The translations under genes and the position numbers were made by a program. Below are positions 52,646-61,474 of a DNA stretch of 64,000 nucleotides, one piece after another; position 1 is the first letter of the stretch, and every line of letters starts with the position of its first letter. The notes beneath the pieces were generated by a model. The model ran no database searches. It was not told the origin of the DNA and saw only the letters and a list, made by a program, of their open reading frames with translations. Source of the stretch: Marivita sp030148515 (GTDB taxonomy: Bacteria > Pseudomonadota > Alphaproteobacteria > Rhodobacterales > Rhodobacteraceae); the NCBI RefSeq assembly GCF_048006345.1, contig NZ_CP180351.1, forward strand, positions 3,348,001-3,412,000. Direction: 5' to 3'.

Positions 52646-55600
52646 CTATTCCGCAGCAACAGGCTCCGGTCCGGCATCGGCCTCGGCAGGTCGTGCCGAC
52701 AGAACCAGTCGCAGAAGCGGCGGCACGGTCAGGAGGGTCAGGAAGGCAGACATCGCCAAACCACCCACAACCACGGCCCCCAGTCCGCGATAAAGCTCGG
52801 ACCCGGCACCGGGGAACAGCACAAGCGGCAGCATTCCGCAGACCGACGTCAGCGTCGACATGAAGATCGGTCGGATACGGTTGCGTGTCGCCTCTTCGAT
52901 CGCATCAACGGGCGACATGCCTTCCTCGCGCAGATGATAGAGCGATTGGTGCACGATCAGGATGGCGTTGTTCACAACAATCCCGACAAGGATCACGAAA
53001 CCCAAAAGGGTCAACATGTCCAAAGGCTGCGTGCCCACCATGTTCAACACGGCCAATCCTCCGACACCGCCAGCCGCGGCCACGGGTACGGAGATCATCA
53101 CAACGAGTGGAAGCACGAACGACTCGAACAAAACCGCCATGACGAGGAACACAATGACCATCGCGACGGCAAGGTTGATCTGAATGGCGTTCCACGTCTG
53201 AGAAAGCTGGTCTGCTGTGCCCGAAACCGACATGCGCACACCGGGTGGCAGACCCTGTTCCTCGAGCGCGGCGATCACTTGTGTCTCAAGCAGCTCCACT
53301 GCTGCCTCCAAGGGCAAAGCATCCGACGGGCGCACTTCGAGAGTGATCGTCCGAAGGCGCTCGAGATGGCGGATCTCGGTCGGTCCGGCGGTGACGCGAA
53401 CCTCTGCCAACTCAGACACCGGAACGATCCGCCCGGTCGGCGTGACCACCGGGAAACTGCCCACGTCCTGCGTGCGCAGGCCGCTTAGAATGGTGCTGTC
53501 CCCCTTCAGGGTCAGATCAAGACGCCGGTTACCGACGTTGATTTCCGCCACCCTCAAGCCGTCGTTGAACGCATCCACCGTCGCGGCAAGGTCCTGCGTC
53601 GTCAGCCCTGCATCGGCAAGCCGCACGCGGTCCGGGATCAGCCGAACTTCCGGCGCACCCAGTTCAAGACCCGGAATGGGGCGGAACTGGTGCCCTTCGG
53701 ATCGCGGCAAGAGCTGCCCGATGGTGCCAGCCGCCTGACCGGCAACGCGGAGGATGTCTTCAAGCTCGTCCCCCGAAATGTTCAGCTCGATGGTCCGGCC
53801 ACCGCCGACCCCGCGCCCGAAAAGAGACGGCTGGGTCATGAAACCGAAGGTTCCCGGCTCTGCAAAGATCGGCTGTGACAGGATCGGGATCACCTCGGCC
53901 ACACGACTTCCATCGACTGCGGCCGCACCAACGAAACTGTTGCCCGGCGTGGCGACAAAAAAGAACGATTCCAGCGCCGGCTGCCCTGTTTCAGTTTCAG
54001 TCGCAGGAGCCGCGTCCCACATCGGTTGTGCTACCGCCTCAATGCGCTGGGCGATGGTCTCAGTGGTTTCAAGATTGTATCCGGGCGGCGGGATGATCAA
54101 ACCGAACACCAGATTACGGTTTCCTTCGGGCAGGTATTCCAGTTTGGGCAGGAACGCCCAAGCGGCAACGCCCGCGCCCGTCGCGATGGCAGCGACCATG
54201 ACAAGACCAACCGTACGGAAGCGCACCGTGAACCGTACGTATTTCATGATGAGCCATGTAAAGCCGCGCCCGAAGTGGTCGATGCCGGGAAGCCCCAGCT
54301 TCTTGGTCTCCCCACCTTTGAGCAATCGGCTCGACAAGGCCGGGATGACCGTCACGGCAACTACCAGCGAAAGCAGGACCGACACGGAAATCGCCACGGC
54401 GATGTCCCGGAACAACTGCCCTGCTTCAAGCTGCATCACGAGAATCGGGATAAACACCATGACCGTTGTCAGGGCCGACACAAGGATCGCGCCCCAGACC
54501 TGTTTCGCACCGATATAGGCTGCGTCGCGCCGGGATTTGCCCTCTTCCCGCAATCGGAAAATGTTTTCGAGAACCACGATAGCCGCATCCACGATCATGC
54601 CGACCGCAAAGGCGATACCAGCCAGAGAAATCACGTTCAGCGTCCGCCCAGTGACCGCCATCGCCACGAACGTGGCCACAATGGACACCGGGATCGCCAT
54701 GCTGATGACCAGCGTGGCACGCGGACTGCGCAGGAAGATCAGCAGGACCGCGGCAGCGAGTAGACCGCCGATCCAGATATTCTGTGTGACCAGATCAATC
54801 GCGCCTTCGATATAGATCGTCTCGTCATAAACCTGTTCAAGCGTCAGACCATTCGTGGCGACCGGCCCGGCCTCAAGTTCGGCGATGACGGCCTTCACCT
54901 CTTCCATGGTCGAGATGACGTTGGCCCCCTGTTCGCGCACGATGTTGAAGGCCAAAGCAGGTTCGCCCCGGAATCGAAGCCGCGCTGTGTTTTCCTTGTA
55001 GGCAAAGCTCACATCCGCCACATCGCCAACGCGGACACGGCCCAGCGCGCCATTGGTTCCAAGGCTTTGACTGCGAAGAACAACGCTGTTGATCGCCTCA
55101 ATCGTGTTCAGGTTGCCATCGGCACGCACCGTGTAGCGGCGTTTGCCTTCTTCCACATCACCGGCGGAAATGCTGATGTTCTCGGCGCGCAGGCGCTGAA
55201 CCACAGCAGGGATCGTCAGACCCAATCGCGCCAGTTCTTCCGGGCGGATCACGATCTGCAATTCGCGGGACACGCCACCAAACACGTTGACGGTCGAAAC
55301 ACCGTTCACACGCTCAAGCCTTTCCTTCACCACGTCTTCGACGAAGTCGCCATATGTGGGCAGAGGTCGCGTGTTGCCCTCCCTCGCCTTGACCATCACC
55401 CACGCGATTGGGCTGTCGTCGGACCCGGAAGTATTCAACGTCGGCTCTCCGGCTTCGCTGGGATAGCCCCCGACACGGTCCAGACGGTTCGAAACGAGGA
55501 GAAGGATATCACCCATGTCTGACCCGATGGCGAATTCGAGCGTGACCGACGCCTGACCCGTGCGGGCGCGGCTGGTCATGATCTCGAGCCCCTCAAGACC

Positions 55601-55816
55601 CCGGAACGCGTCCTCCTGCGGATTGATGATCTCACGTTCAATCTCGGCCGGGGCGGCACCGGGCCATGATGTTTCAACCACAACCACAGGCTTGCGAACA
55701 TCTGGAGCTAATTGAACAGGAATGCGGCTGAGCGCCAATGCGCCAAACAGGACGGCCATGATGACCACCGCCATCACAGCAATTGGACGTTCGATGGATG
55801 AACGGATCAGGTCCAT
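52646..55816 (-). CDS. RND family efflux transporter, inner-membrane pump
   Basis: 1056 aa, the normal length for AcrB/MexB-like pumps, with an N-terminal IRSSIERPIAVMAVVIMAVLFG helix. The proton-relay helix reads AVGMIVDAAIVVLENIFRLREEG, with a single Asp where AcrB has two, as in several HAE-1 subgroups. FPGAGSELYRGLGAVVVGGLAMS is the conserved C-terminal region. It exports hydrophobic compounds with the adaptor encoded 3 bases upstream; no outer-membrane channel gene is visible. The DctB-like gene follows downstream on the same strand and is probably separate. Confidence 0.94.
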   Translation of the reverse strand: MDLIRSSIERPIAVMAVVIMAVLFGALALSRIPVQLAPDVRKPVVVVETSWPGAAPAEIEREIINPQEDAFRGLEGLEIMTSRARTGQASVTLEFAIGSDMGDILLLVSNRLDRVGGYPSEAGEPTLNTSGSDDSPIAWVMVKAREGNTRPLPTYGDFVEDVVKERLERVNGVSTVNVFGGVSRELQIVIRPEELARLGLTIPAVVQRLRAENISISAGDVEEGKRRYTVRADGNLNTIEAINSVVLRSQSLGTNGALGRVRVGDVADVSFAYKENTARLRFRGEPALAFNIVREQGANVISTMEEVKAVIAELEAGPVATNGLTLEQVYDETIYIEGAIDLVTQNIWIGGLLAAAVLLIFLRSPRATLVISMAIPVSIVATFVAMAVTGRTLNVISLAGIAFAVGMIVDAAIVVLENIFRLREEGKSRRDAAYIGAKQVWGAILVSALTTVMVFIPILVMQLEAGQLFRDIAVAISVSVLLSLVVAVTVIPALSSRLLKGGETKKLGLPGIDHFGRGFTWLIMKYVRFTVRFRTVGLVMVAAIATGAGVAAWAFLPKLEYLPEGNRNLVFGLIIPPPGYNLETTETIAQRIEAVAQPMWDAAPATETETGQPALESFFFVATPGNSFVGAAAVDGSRVAEVIPILSQPIFAEPGTFGFMTQPSLFGRGVGGGRTIELNISGDELEDILRVAGQAAGTIGQLLPRSEGHQFRPIPGLELGAPEVRLIPDRVRLADAGLTTQDLAATVDAFNDGLRVAEINVGNRRLDLTLKGDSTILSGLRTQDVGSFPVVTPTGRIVPVSELAEVRVTAGPTEIRHLERLRTITLEVRPSDALPLEAAVELLETQVIAALEEQGLPPGVRMSVSGTADQLSQTWNAIQINLAVAMVIVFLVMAVLFESFVLPLVVMISVPVAAAGGVGGLAVLNMVGTQPLDMLTLLGFVILVGIVVNNAILIVHQSLYHLREEGMSPVDAIEEATRNRIRPIFMSTLTSVCGMLPLVLFPGAGSELYRGLGAVVVGGLAMSAFLTLLTVPPLLRLVLSARPAEADAGPEPVAAE

Positions 55817-55819
55817 GGC

Positions 55820-56956
55820 TTACCCGTTGCTTCCGGTGGACGGCGCACCGGTTGGTGCCCCTTGAGGCGGACCGGATGGCGCAATGTCCTGTCCCGGACG
55901 CAATCTTTCATTGCCGCGTACGACAACTTCGTCGCCCTCGTTCAAACCCGACAGAACCTCGAATGAGCTGTTGAGGGCAGCGCCGATTTCGATGGTACGC
56001 GGCATCGCCTTCCCATCCTCATGGACGAACACACTCCACCCACCTTGAGCCTGCACCAGCGCGTCTTTCGGAACCACGAGAACCTCGCGCGGGGCACTCA
56101 CCGGAACATCAAGTGTGACGGTCTGCCCAACCGCAATCGTCGCCTCCGTATCCTGCAATTCGAAACGCACGGGGCGGGTGCGCGTTGCAGCAAATTCGGT
56201 TGGCAGGATGGCCCGGAGAGTAAGCGTCACGGTATCGCCGATATCCGTCGTAGCCGTAACCGGTTGATCTTTCCTCAGCGCAGACACGTAGCGCGCGGGA
56301 ACGTTCGCTTCGATTTCAAGCGCGCTTGTGTCGATCAGCGTCGCCACCTGGCTGCCTGCCGTGATGAACTGACCAACCTCGGTCGCAACATCGAGGACGA
56401 CTGCGTCAAAGGGCGCCCGGACCACGGCGTTGTCTAGACGATAGCGTGCCTGTTCCAGCGCGTTCCGTGATGCCTGAATCCGTGCCAAGGCTTCCTGCTG
56501 CGCGCCGCGCGCCTCGGCAAAGTCGCTCGCACGTTCTTCCAATTGCGCTTCGGCAATGGTCGAGTTCTGTCTTAGTGTTTCGGCACGACGGAACGCCTTT
56601 TCAGCGCGATCCAGCCGCGCCTCCGAGACTGATATCCCCGCCTGAGCAATCGCAATCTGCGCTTCGGCTTGTGCCAGTTCGATTTCGAGAAGTTCGGTAT
56701 CTAACCGTGCCAGCACATCGCCTTCTTCGACAAGATCGCCGATCCGGATCGGAACATCCTGAGCAACACCGCCGACCCTTGCGGCAACCGCGCTTTCCCG
56801 TCCGGCAACCACTTCGCCAAACACAGACACGGTTTCCGCCATATTGCTGGTGGTCACGATTGCGGTGGTCACGCCCGCCGGACGGCCTTGAGCCGTCGCA
56901 AGAGCAGGAAGTCCAAGCATCAGACATACCAAGGCAAAACGGGCAAGAAGTTGCAT
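55820..56956 (-). CDS. RND efflux periplasmic adaptor protein
   Basis: 378 aa. A signal peptide (LARFALVCLMLGLPALATAQG) is followed by a lipoyl/barrel-sandwich half (VSVFGEVVAGRESAVAARVGGVAQDVPIRIGDLVEEGDVLARLD), an alpha-helical hairpin with heptads (about residues 75-160), the second lipoyl half (RAPFDAVVLDVATEVGQFI) and the beta-barrel plus membrane-proximal region (VPKDALVQAQGGWSVFV). It links the RND pump to an outer-membrane channel. It is the first gene of the two-gene efflux operon. A proline- and glycine-rich tail ends the protein. Confidence 0.93.
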   Translation of the reverse strand: MQLLARFALVCLMLGLPALATAQGRPAGVTTAIVTTSNMAETVSVFGEVVAGRESAVAARVGGVAQDVPIRIGDLVEEGDVLARLDTELLEIELAQAEAQIAIAQAGISVSEARLDRAEKAFRRAETLRQNSTIAEAQLEERASDFAEARGAQQEALARIQASRNALEQARYRLDNAVVRAPFDAVVLDVATEVGQFITAGSQVATLIDTSALEIEANVPARYVSALRKDQPVTATTDIGDTVTLTLRAILPTEFAATRTRPVRFELQDTEATIAVGQTVTLDVPVSAPREVLVVPKDALVQAQGGWSVFVHEDGKAMPRTIEIGAALNSSFEVLSGLNEGDEVVVRGNERLRPGQDIAPSGPPQGAPTGAPSTGSNG

Positions 56957-57095
56957 CGAACCTCTCCTTTATTGAATCGGCGGCATGCCGCAACGCAGTA
57001 GGTAGCGCATATTCCTGCAAAAACAGGCTTTCAGGATCCAAAGGACACAACTGCTGAAAGAATCCAAATGCTTTGGCGCAAAAACGGGCGTTTTG

Positions 57096-57986
57096 TCAGG
57101 TTGCAAGAAAGGGAATGACTTCCGCCAGCAACGCATCGGGCGCTTCTTCGGGAATGGCGTGCCCGCATGCGAGCGCAACACCCCGCACCGTTCGGGCCTT
57201 ATCTCGCCAAGTCTGCGCCACGTCATAGAGATCGCCGACCACACCCTTGTCCCCCCAGATTGCGAGGACAGGCGTTTCGATACGGCGATCTTGATCGGCG
57301 CGGTCGTGCTCGAGGTCGATCTTGGATGCCGCGCGGTAATCTTCGCAGATCGCGTGGATGGTCGCCGGATCGCGGTAGGTGCGCAGATATTCGGCCATGA
57401 CCTCTTCGGTGACCGCGCCGGGTGTCTTGACCTGGCCACCGATGTGGCGGCGCAGGAAATATTCCGGGTCCTGCCCGATCATTCGTTCGGGTAAATCCTC
57501 GGGCTGGATCAGGAAAAACCACCAGAAATAGCGCGTGGCGAACTCTTGGTTGGTTTGTTCGTACATCGTCAGGGTCGGCGCGATGTCGAGAACCACCAGA
57601 CGGTCCACCGCCTCCGGATGATCAAGCGCCATGCGATGGGCCACGCGACCGCCGCGATCATGTCCGACAACCGCGAACCGTTCATGCCCCAGCGCCTGCA
57701 TCAGAGCCACCTGATCCTTGGCCATCTCGCGCTTGGAAAAGGGCAGATGTGGTGCGTGGCTCTCGACCTTTTCGCTGTCGCCATAGCCGCGCAGATCCGA
57801 TGCCACGACCGAGTAACCCGCTTTGACCAAAGCAGGCGCGACCTTGCGCCAGACGACATGCGACTGCGGATGCCCATGGAGTAACAGGACGGGTGGGCCT
57901 TCTCCCGCGCTTGCGAAGTGGATGCGCACGCCGTTGACGGTCTCGTCCCGCAGTGTGAAGCCATCCAGAAAACGCGAGGCGGTCAC
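57096..57986 (-). CDS. Alpha/beta hydrolase, haloacetate dehalogenase family
   Basis: 296 aa. LLHGHPQSHVVW supplies the oxyanion loop and VVGHDRGGRVAHRMALDHP places the nucleophile Asp110 with Arg111 and Arg114, the fluoroacetate dehalogenase signature. Asp134 (VVLDIAPT) and His276 (ACGHAIP) would complete the triad. Characterised defluorinases, as I recall, hold halide with His155, Trp156 and a Tyr; here the segment is FWWFFL, giving Trp at both 155 and 156, so defluorination is doubtful. It begins 2 bases after the end of a tartrate-dehydrogenase-like gene, so it may act in the same hydroxy-acid pathway. Confidence 0.82.
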   Translation of the reverse strand: MTASRFLDGFTLRDETVNGVRIHFASAGEGPPVLLLHGHPQSHVVWRKVAPALVKAGYSVVASDLRGYGDSEKVESHAPHLPFSKREMAKDQVALMQALGHERFAVVGHDRGGRVAHRMALDHPEAVDRLVVLDIAPTLTMYEQTNQEFATRYFWWFFLIQPEDLPERMIGQDPEYFLRRHIGGQVKTPGAVTEEVMAEYLRTYRDPATIHAICEDYRAASKIDLEHDRADQDRRIETPVLAIWGDKGVVGDLYDVAQTWRDKARTVRGVALACGHAIPEEAPDALLAEVIPFLAT

Positions 57987-57988
57987 AC

Positions 57989-59068
57989 TCAGACACCGTC
58001 CAGAAGGGCGTCGGCAATTGCGCTTCCGCAGGTCACCGTATCGGCCTTGCCACTCAAGTCGGCAGTGCGCAGCGCATCTTCAGCCAGCACGGTTTCGATG
58101 GCGCGCACGATGGCCGCTGCCGCCTCTGGCTGACCCAGATGGTCGAGCATCATCGACGCCGCCCAAATCTGACCGACCGGGTTCGCGATGCCTTTGCCGG
58201 CGATGTCAGGGGCAGAACCGTGGACCGGTTCGAACAGCGACGGAAAGCGGCGTTCCGGATTAATGTTGCCCGAAGGCGCGATCCCGATGGTGCCCGTACA
58301 GGAAGGGCCAAGGTCGGACAGGATGTCACCAAAGAGGTTCGATGCGACAACCACGTCAAACCAGTCGGGGTGCAGAACGAACTGCGCGGTCAGGATGTCG
58401 ATATGGTACTTGTCGACCTTCACATCGGGATATTGCGCCGACATCTCCTGCACCCGCTCATCCCAATAGGGCATGGTGATCGAGATGCCGTTCGACTTGG
58501 TCGCAGAGGTCAGATGGCCACCGCGCGAACGGGCCAGATCGAACGCGTATTTCAGGATACGGTCCACACCGATCCGGCTCATCACCGTTTCCTGCATGAC
58601 AATCTCGCGGTCCGTGCCCGGGAACATGCGACCACCGATGGACGAATACTCGCCTTCGGTGTTTTCTCGCACGATCATCATGTCGATATCGCCGGGTTTG
58701 CGACCAGCCAGTGGAAGCGGAACGCCCGGCATTGCGCGGGCAGGACGCAAGCTGACATATTGATCGAATTCCCGCCGGAACTGGATCAACGATCCCCAAA
58801 GCGAGACATGATCAGGTACGATTTCGGGCCAGCCGACCGCTCCGAAGAAAATCGCATCGCTGCCCGACAGCCTGTCCTTCCAGTCGGGAGGGAGCATTTC
58901 GCCTGTCTTGACGTAGTAATCCGCGCTGGAAAAATCGTGGTCTTCGAAATCGAAGCCAAGATCGAACCGCTTTTGTGCGGCCTGCAACACGCGGACGCCT
59001 TCCGGGGTGGTTTCCTTACCGATCCCGTCGCCCGGAATGACTGCGATCTTGTAGCTGTTCTGGGACAT
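57989..59068 (-). CDS. Tartrate dehydrogenase/decarboxylase-like enzyme, copy 1
   Basis: 359 aa of the isocitrate/isopropylmalate dehydrogenase superfamily. KIAVIPGDGIGKETTPEGV begins the protein; MMIVRENTEGEYSSIGG, VASNLFGDILSDLGPSC and LFEPVHGSAPDIAGKGIANPVG are the NAD, metal and substrate regions of the tartrate dehydrogenase group (TtuC/YeaU-like). It oxidises and may decarboxylate tartrate, malate or a related 2-hydroxy acid. A related second copy lies upstream (59179) across a 110-base gap, and the dehalogenase-like gene follows after 2 bases. Exact substrate is uncertain. Confidence 0.87.
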   Translation of the reverse strand: MSQNSYKIAVIPGDGIGKETTPEGVRVLQAAQKRFDLGFDFEDHDFSSADYYVKTGEMLPPDWKDRLSGSDAIFFGAVGWPEIVPDHVSLWGSLIQFRREFDQYVSLRPARAMPGVPLPLAGRKPGDIDMMIVRENTEGEYSSIGGRMFPGTDREIVMQETVMSRIGVDRILKYAFDLARSRGGHLTSATKSNGISITMPYWDERVQEMSAQYPDVKVDKYHIDILTAQFVLHPDWFDVVVASNLFGDILSDLGPSCTGTIGIAPSGNINPERRFPSLFEPVHGSAPDIAGKGIANPVGQIWAASMMLDHLGQPEAAAAIVRAIETVLAEDALRTADLSGKADTVTCGSAIADALLDGV

Positions 59069-59178
59069 GCGAGAAGCGGCCTTTCCAAATAAAGAAGCGG
59101 CGCCGAAGACACCGCTTCATCAAAGACTACAATCGGGGCAAGGGCCTCTTCAAGGCCATCGCCTTGGACGATCAGAAA

Positions 59179-60252
59179 TCAGATGTTCTCTCCGCGGATC
59201 GCTTCGCACACCGCCTCAGTCACTTCTTTCGTGGTGGCCGTTCCGCCAACATCGGGCGTGAGGATGCCTTCGGCGCACACCTTTTCCACGGCGCGCATCA
59301 GACGGGCAGACGCCTCAGACTCGCCCAGATGGTCGAGCATTTGGCTGGCTGTCCAGAACGTCGCCACGGGGTTCGCGATGCCCTTGCCGGTGATGTCGAA
59401 GGCCGAGCCGTGGATCGGTTCGAACATCGACGGGAACCGGCGTTCAGGGTCGATATTCGCGGTAGGCGCGACGCCCAAAGAGCCTGCAAGCGCACCTGCC
59501 AGATCAGAGAGGATGTCCGCATGCAGGTTGGTGGCCACAATGGTATCGAGTGATTGTGGGTTCTTGACCATGCGCACCGTCATCGCATCGACCAGCATCT
59601 TGTCCCACGTGACATCCGGGAATTCCTGCGCGACCTCTGCTGCGATCTCGTCCCACATGACCATACCGAAGCGCTGCGCGTTGGACTTGGTGACAACGGT
59701 GAGAAACTTGCGCGGACGCGATTGGGCCAGTTGGAAGGCATAGCGCATGATGCGGGTCACACCCACACGGGTGAAGATAGACACCTCTGTTCCAACCTCT
59801 TCGGGCATGCCGCGGTGCGCACGGCCGCCATGTCCGGAGTATTCTCCCTCGGAATTCTCGCGGACGATCACCCAATCCAGATCGCCGACACCCACGCCGC
59901 GCAGGGGCGAGGTTACACCGGGAATGATCTTGGTCGGGCGTACGTTGGCATACTGGTCGAAGCCCTGACAGATCGGCAGCCGCAGACCCCAGAGCGTGAT
60001 ATGGTCCGGCACATCGGGCGCACCGACGGCGCCAAAATAGATCGCGTCGAAGGGTTTGAGCTGTTCAAGACCGTCTTCAGGCATCATGACGCCAGTCTTC
60101 TTGTAATAGTCGGAGCCCCAATCGAAAGTCGTCACGTCAAAGCGCACGTCTCCTGCGCGTTGAGCGAGAACGGACAGCACTTCCGTTCCAGCGTCGATCA
60201 CTTCTGGCCCGATGCCATCCGCGGGAATGGCAGCAATTTTATAGGTCCGCAT
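59179..60252 (-). CDS. Tartrate dehydrogenase/decarboxylase-like enzyme, copy 2
   Basis: 357 aa from the second of two adjacent ATGs; AGGAG lies 6 bases before 60252 but only 3 before 60255. The frame stays open far upstream, but that extension crosses the LysR gene and is rejected. KIAAIPADGIGPEVIDAG, WVIVRENSEGEYSGHGGR, VATNLHADILSDLAGALAGSLG and MFEPIHGSAFDITGKGIANPVA are the family motifs. It differs clearly from copy 1 (for example GHGG for SIGG), so this is an old duplication or separate acquisition rather than a recent repeat. Divergent from a LysR regulator, which probably controls it. Confidence 0.87.
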   Translation of the reverse strand: MRTYKIAAIPADGIGPEVIDAGTEVLSVLAQRAGDVRFDVTTFDWGSDYYKKTGVMMPEDGLEQLKPFDAIYFGAVGAPDVPDHITLWGLRLPICQGFDQYANVRPTKIIPGVTSPLRGVGVGDLDWVIVRENSEGEYSGHGGRAHRGMPEEVGTEVSIFTRVGVTRIMRYAFQLAQSRPRKFLTVVTKSNAQRFGMVMWDEIAAEVAQEFPDVTWDKMLVDAMTVRMVKNPQSLDTIVATNLHADILSDLAGALAGSLGVAPTANIDPERRFPSMFEPIHGSAFDITGKGIANPVATFWTASQMLDHLGESEASARLMRAVEKVCAEGILTPDVGGTATTKEVTEAVCEAIRGENI

Positions 60253-60255
60253 CAT

Positions 60256-60381
60256 GGTCTCCTGAGGGTATTCCTGGCGCGGGACATGCGCGCTCCGACC
60301 GTTCCGCGCGACAATCGCAACTTGACGAAGCCAACACAACGCATCAGAGATCATATAAAAAAATGAAATAATGGTCTCGCT
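60256..60381. promoter_or_regulatory. Divergent promoter region between TDH copy 2 and LysR gene
   Basis: The 126-base region is GC-rich near the dehydrogenase gene and AT-rich near the LysR start. A weak dyad TCAT-N8-ATGA (60351-60366) surrounds an A-run and could be part of a LysR operator. Divergent placement is the usual arrangement for a LysR regulator controlling its neighbour. Confidence 0.4.
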
Positions 60382-61293
60382 ATGGAACTCCGTCAACTCA
60401 GGTGCCTTGTCGCCGTCGCGGACACGCTGCATTTTGGAAAAGCGGCGCAAAGCCTGAATATGCTGCCTGCCTCGTTGGGACGGCATATCAAGCTTCTGGA
60501 AGAAAGCCTGGGTGCGCGTCTGCTTGTCAGGACAACGCGCAGTGTCTCTCTGACGGAGCCGGGACGCAATTTTGTCGAAGCGGCGCGCGACCTGATCGAA
60601 CAGGCGGACCGGCTTGAGGCGACGTTCCGGGATAGCCGACAGGATCAGGCGTCGATCCTTCGGATCGGTGCCATCGACAGCGCAGCCGCAGGTCTTATTC
60701 CGCAGCTTCTGCCCCATTTTCGTGAAAGACATGCCGAGATTGACGTCGAACTGCTTGAGCAGAAAACCATCCGGCTTTTGCCAAGATTGCTGTCTGGGCG
60801 TCTGGACATCGCAATTGTCAGGCCTCCAGAGGTGCGCGACGCACGGCTTGTCTACCAGCATCTGTTTTATGAAACTGCGGTCGTCGCAGTTCCTGAAAGC
60901 CATCCGCTTGCCAAGCGAACTAAGGTTTCGGTCGAAGACATGGCAGACGCCCCGCTGATCGTGCCGGAACGAAATTCCCGCCCTCACAGCCACGACCTGA
61001 CGATGAAACTGTTTCTCGAGGCAGGGCTCACTGCACGTGTTGCACAGATCGCCGAGGAGAAGCAGACGATTGTCAGCCTTGTCAGCACAGGCGTAGGTTT
61101 GGCGATCGTGCCACGTTGGGCGTCACGGCTAGCTGTGGGTGGCGTATCCTTTGTGTCGCTTGACCTGCCGGACAGCGCCCGCAACCGCCTTGCGGTATCA
61201 GCGGTTTGGGTTCGGGACGCACGGCATCCAGCGCGGGATGCGTTTCTGGCAGTGCTCGAAGACCGCCTTTCCGCACTCGCAGCAACGGCATGA
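60382..61293 (+). CDS. LysR family transcriptional regulator
   Basis: 303 aa. The N-terminal winged helix-turn-helix is MELRQLRCLVAVADTLHFGKAAQSLNMLPASLGRHIKLLEESLG, followed by the ARLLVRTTRSVSLTEPGRNFV wing. The C-terminal effector domain (about residues 90-300) has ILRIGAIDSAAAGLIPQLLPHF and VSLVSTGVGLAIVPRWAS. It lies between a divergent tartrate-dehydrogenase-like gene and a downstream TAXI transporter on its own strand, so it likely responds to a hydroxy-acid inducer and controls both sides. The start at 60382 gives the standard MELRQL beginning. Confidence 0.93.
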   Translation: MELRQLRCLVAVADTLHFGKAAQSLNMLPASLGRHIKLLEESLGARLLVRTTRSVSLTEPGRNFVEAARDLIEQADRLEATFRDSRQDQASILRIGAIDSAAAGLIPQLLPHFRERHAEIDVELLEQKTIRLLPRLLSGRLDIAIVRPPEVRDARLVYQHLFYETAVVAVPESHPLAKRTKVSVEDMADAPLIVPERNSRPHSHDLTMKLFLEAGLTARVAQIAEEKQTIVSLVSTGVGLAIVPRWASRLAVGGVSFVSLDLPDSARNRLAVSAVWVRDARHPARDAFLAVLEDRLSALAATA

Positions 61294-61311
61294 CGCATGT
61301 CAGGATTGGAA

Positions 61312-61332
61312 TTATTCAAAATAATTGAATAA
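61312..61332. promoter_or_regulatory. AT-rich inverted repeat TTATTCA-N7-TGAATAA
   Basis: A perfect 7-bp inverted repeat (61312-61318 and 61326-61332) with a 7-base centre, located 19 bases after the LysR stop and about 140 bases before the TAXI binding-protein ATG. It is strikingly AT-rich in a GC-rich neighbourhood. It may be an operator for the transporter genes or a weak end for the LysR transcript. Confidence 0.45.
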
Positions 61333-61474
61333 CCAATGAGGCTGAAGTTACAGTCTTTTGCCTTGAACTCGTGATTTCCTTGCCTGTAGCGTTACTTCAT
61401 GCGTCGCGGATCAATCCGCTAGGGCAGCAAAAAGCAAACCTGCGCCCGAGGAACGCACACAGTGGAGGAAAACA

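Noticed and set aside
60256..60993. N-terminal extension of the second tartrate-dehydrogenase-like gene
   Set aside because: The frame stays open but runs antisense through the LysR gene; the enzyme start at 60252 has a good AGGAG and a conserved N-terminus.
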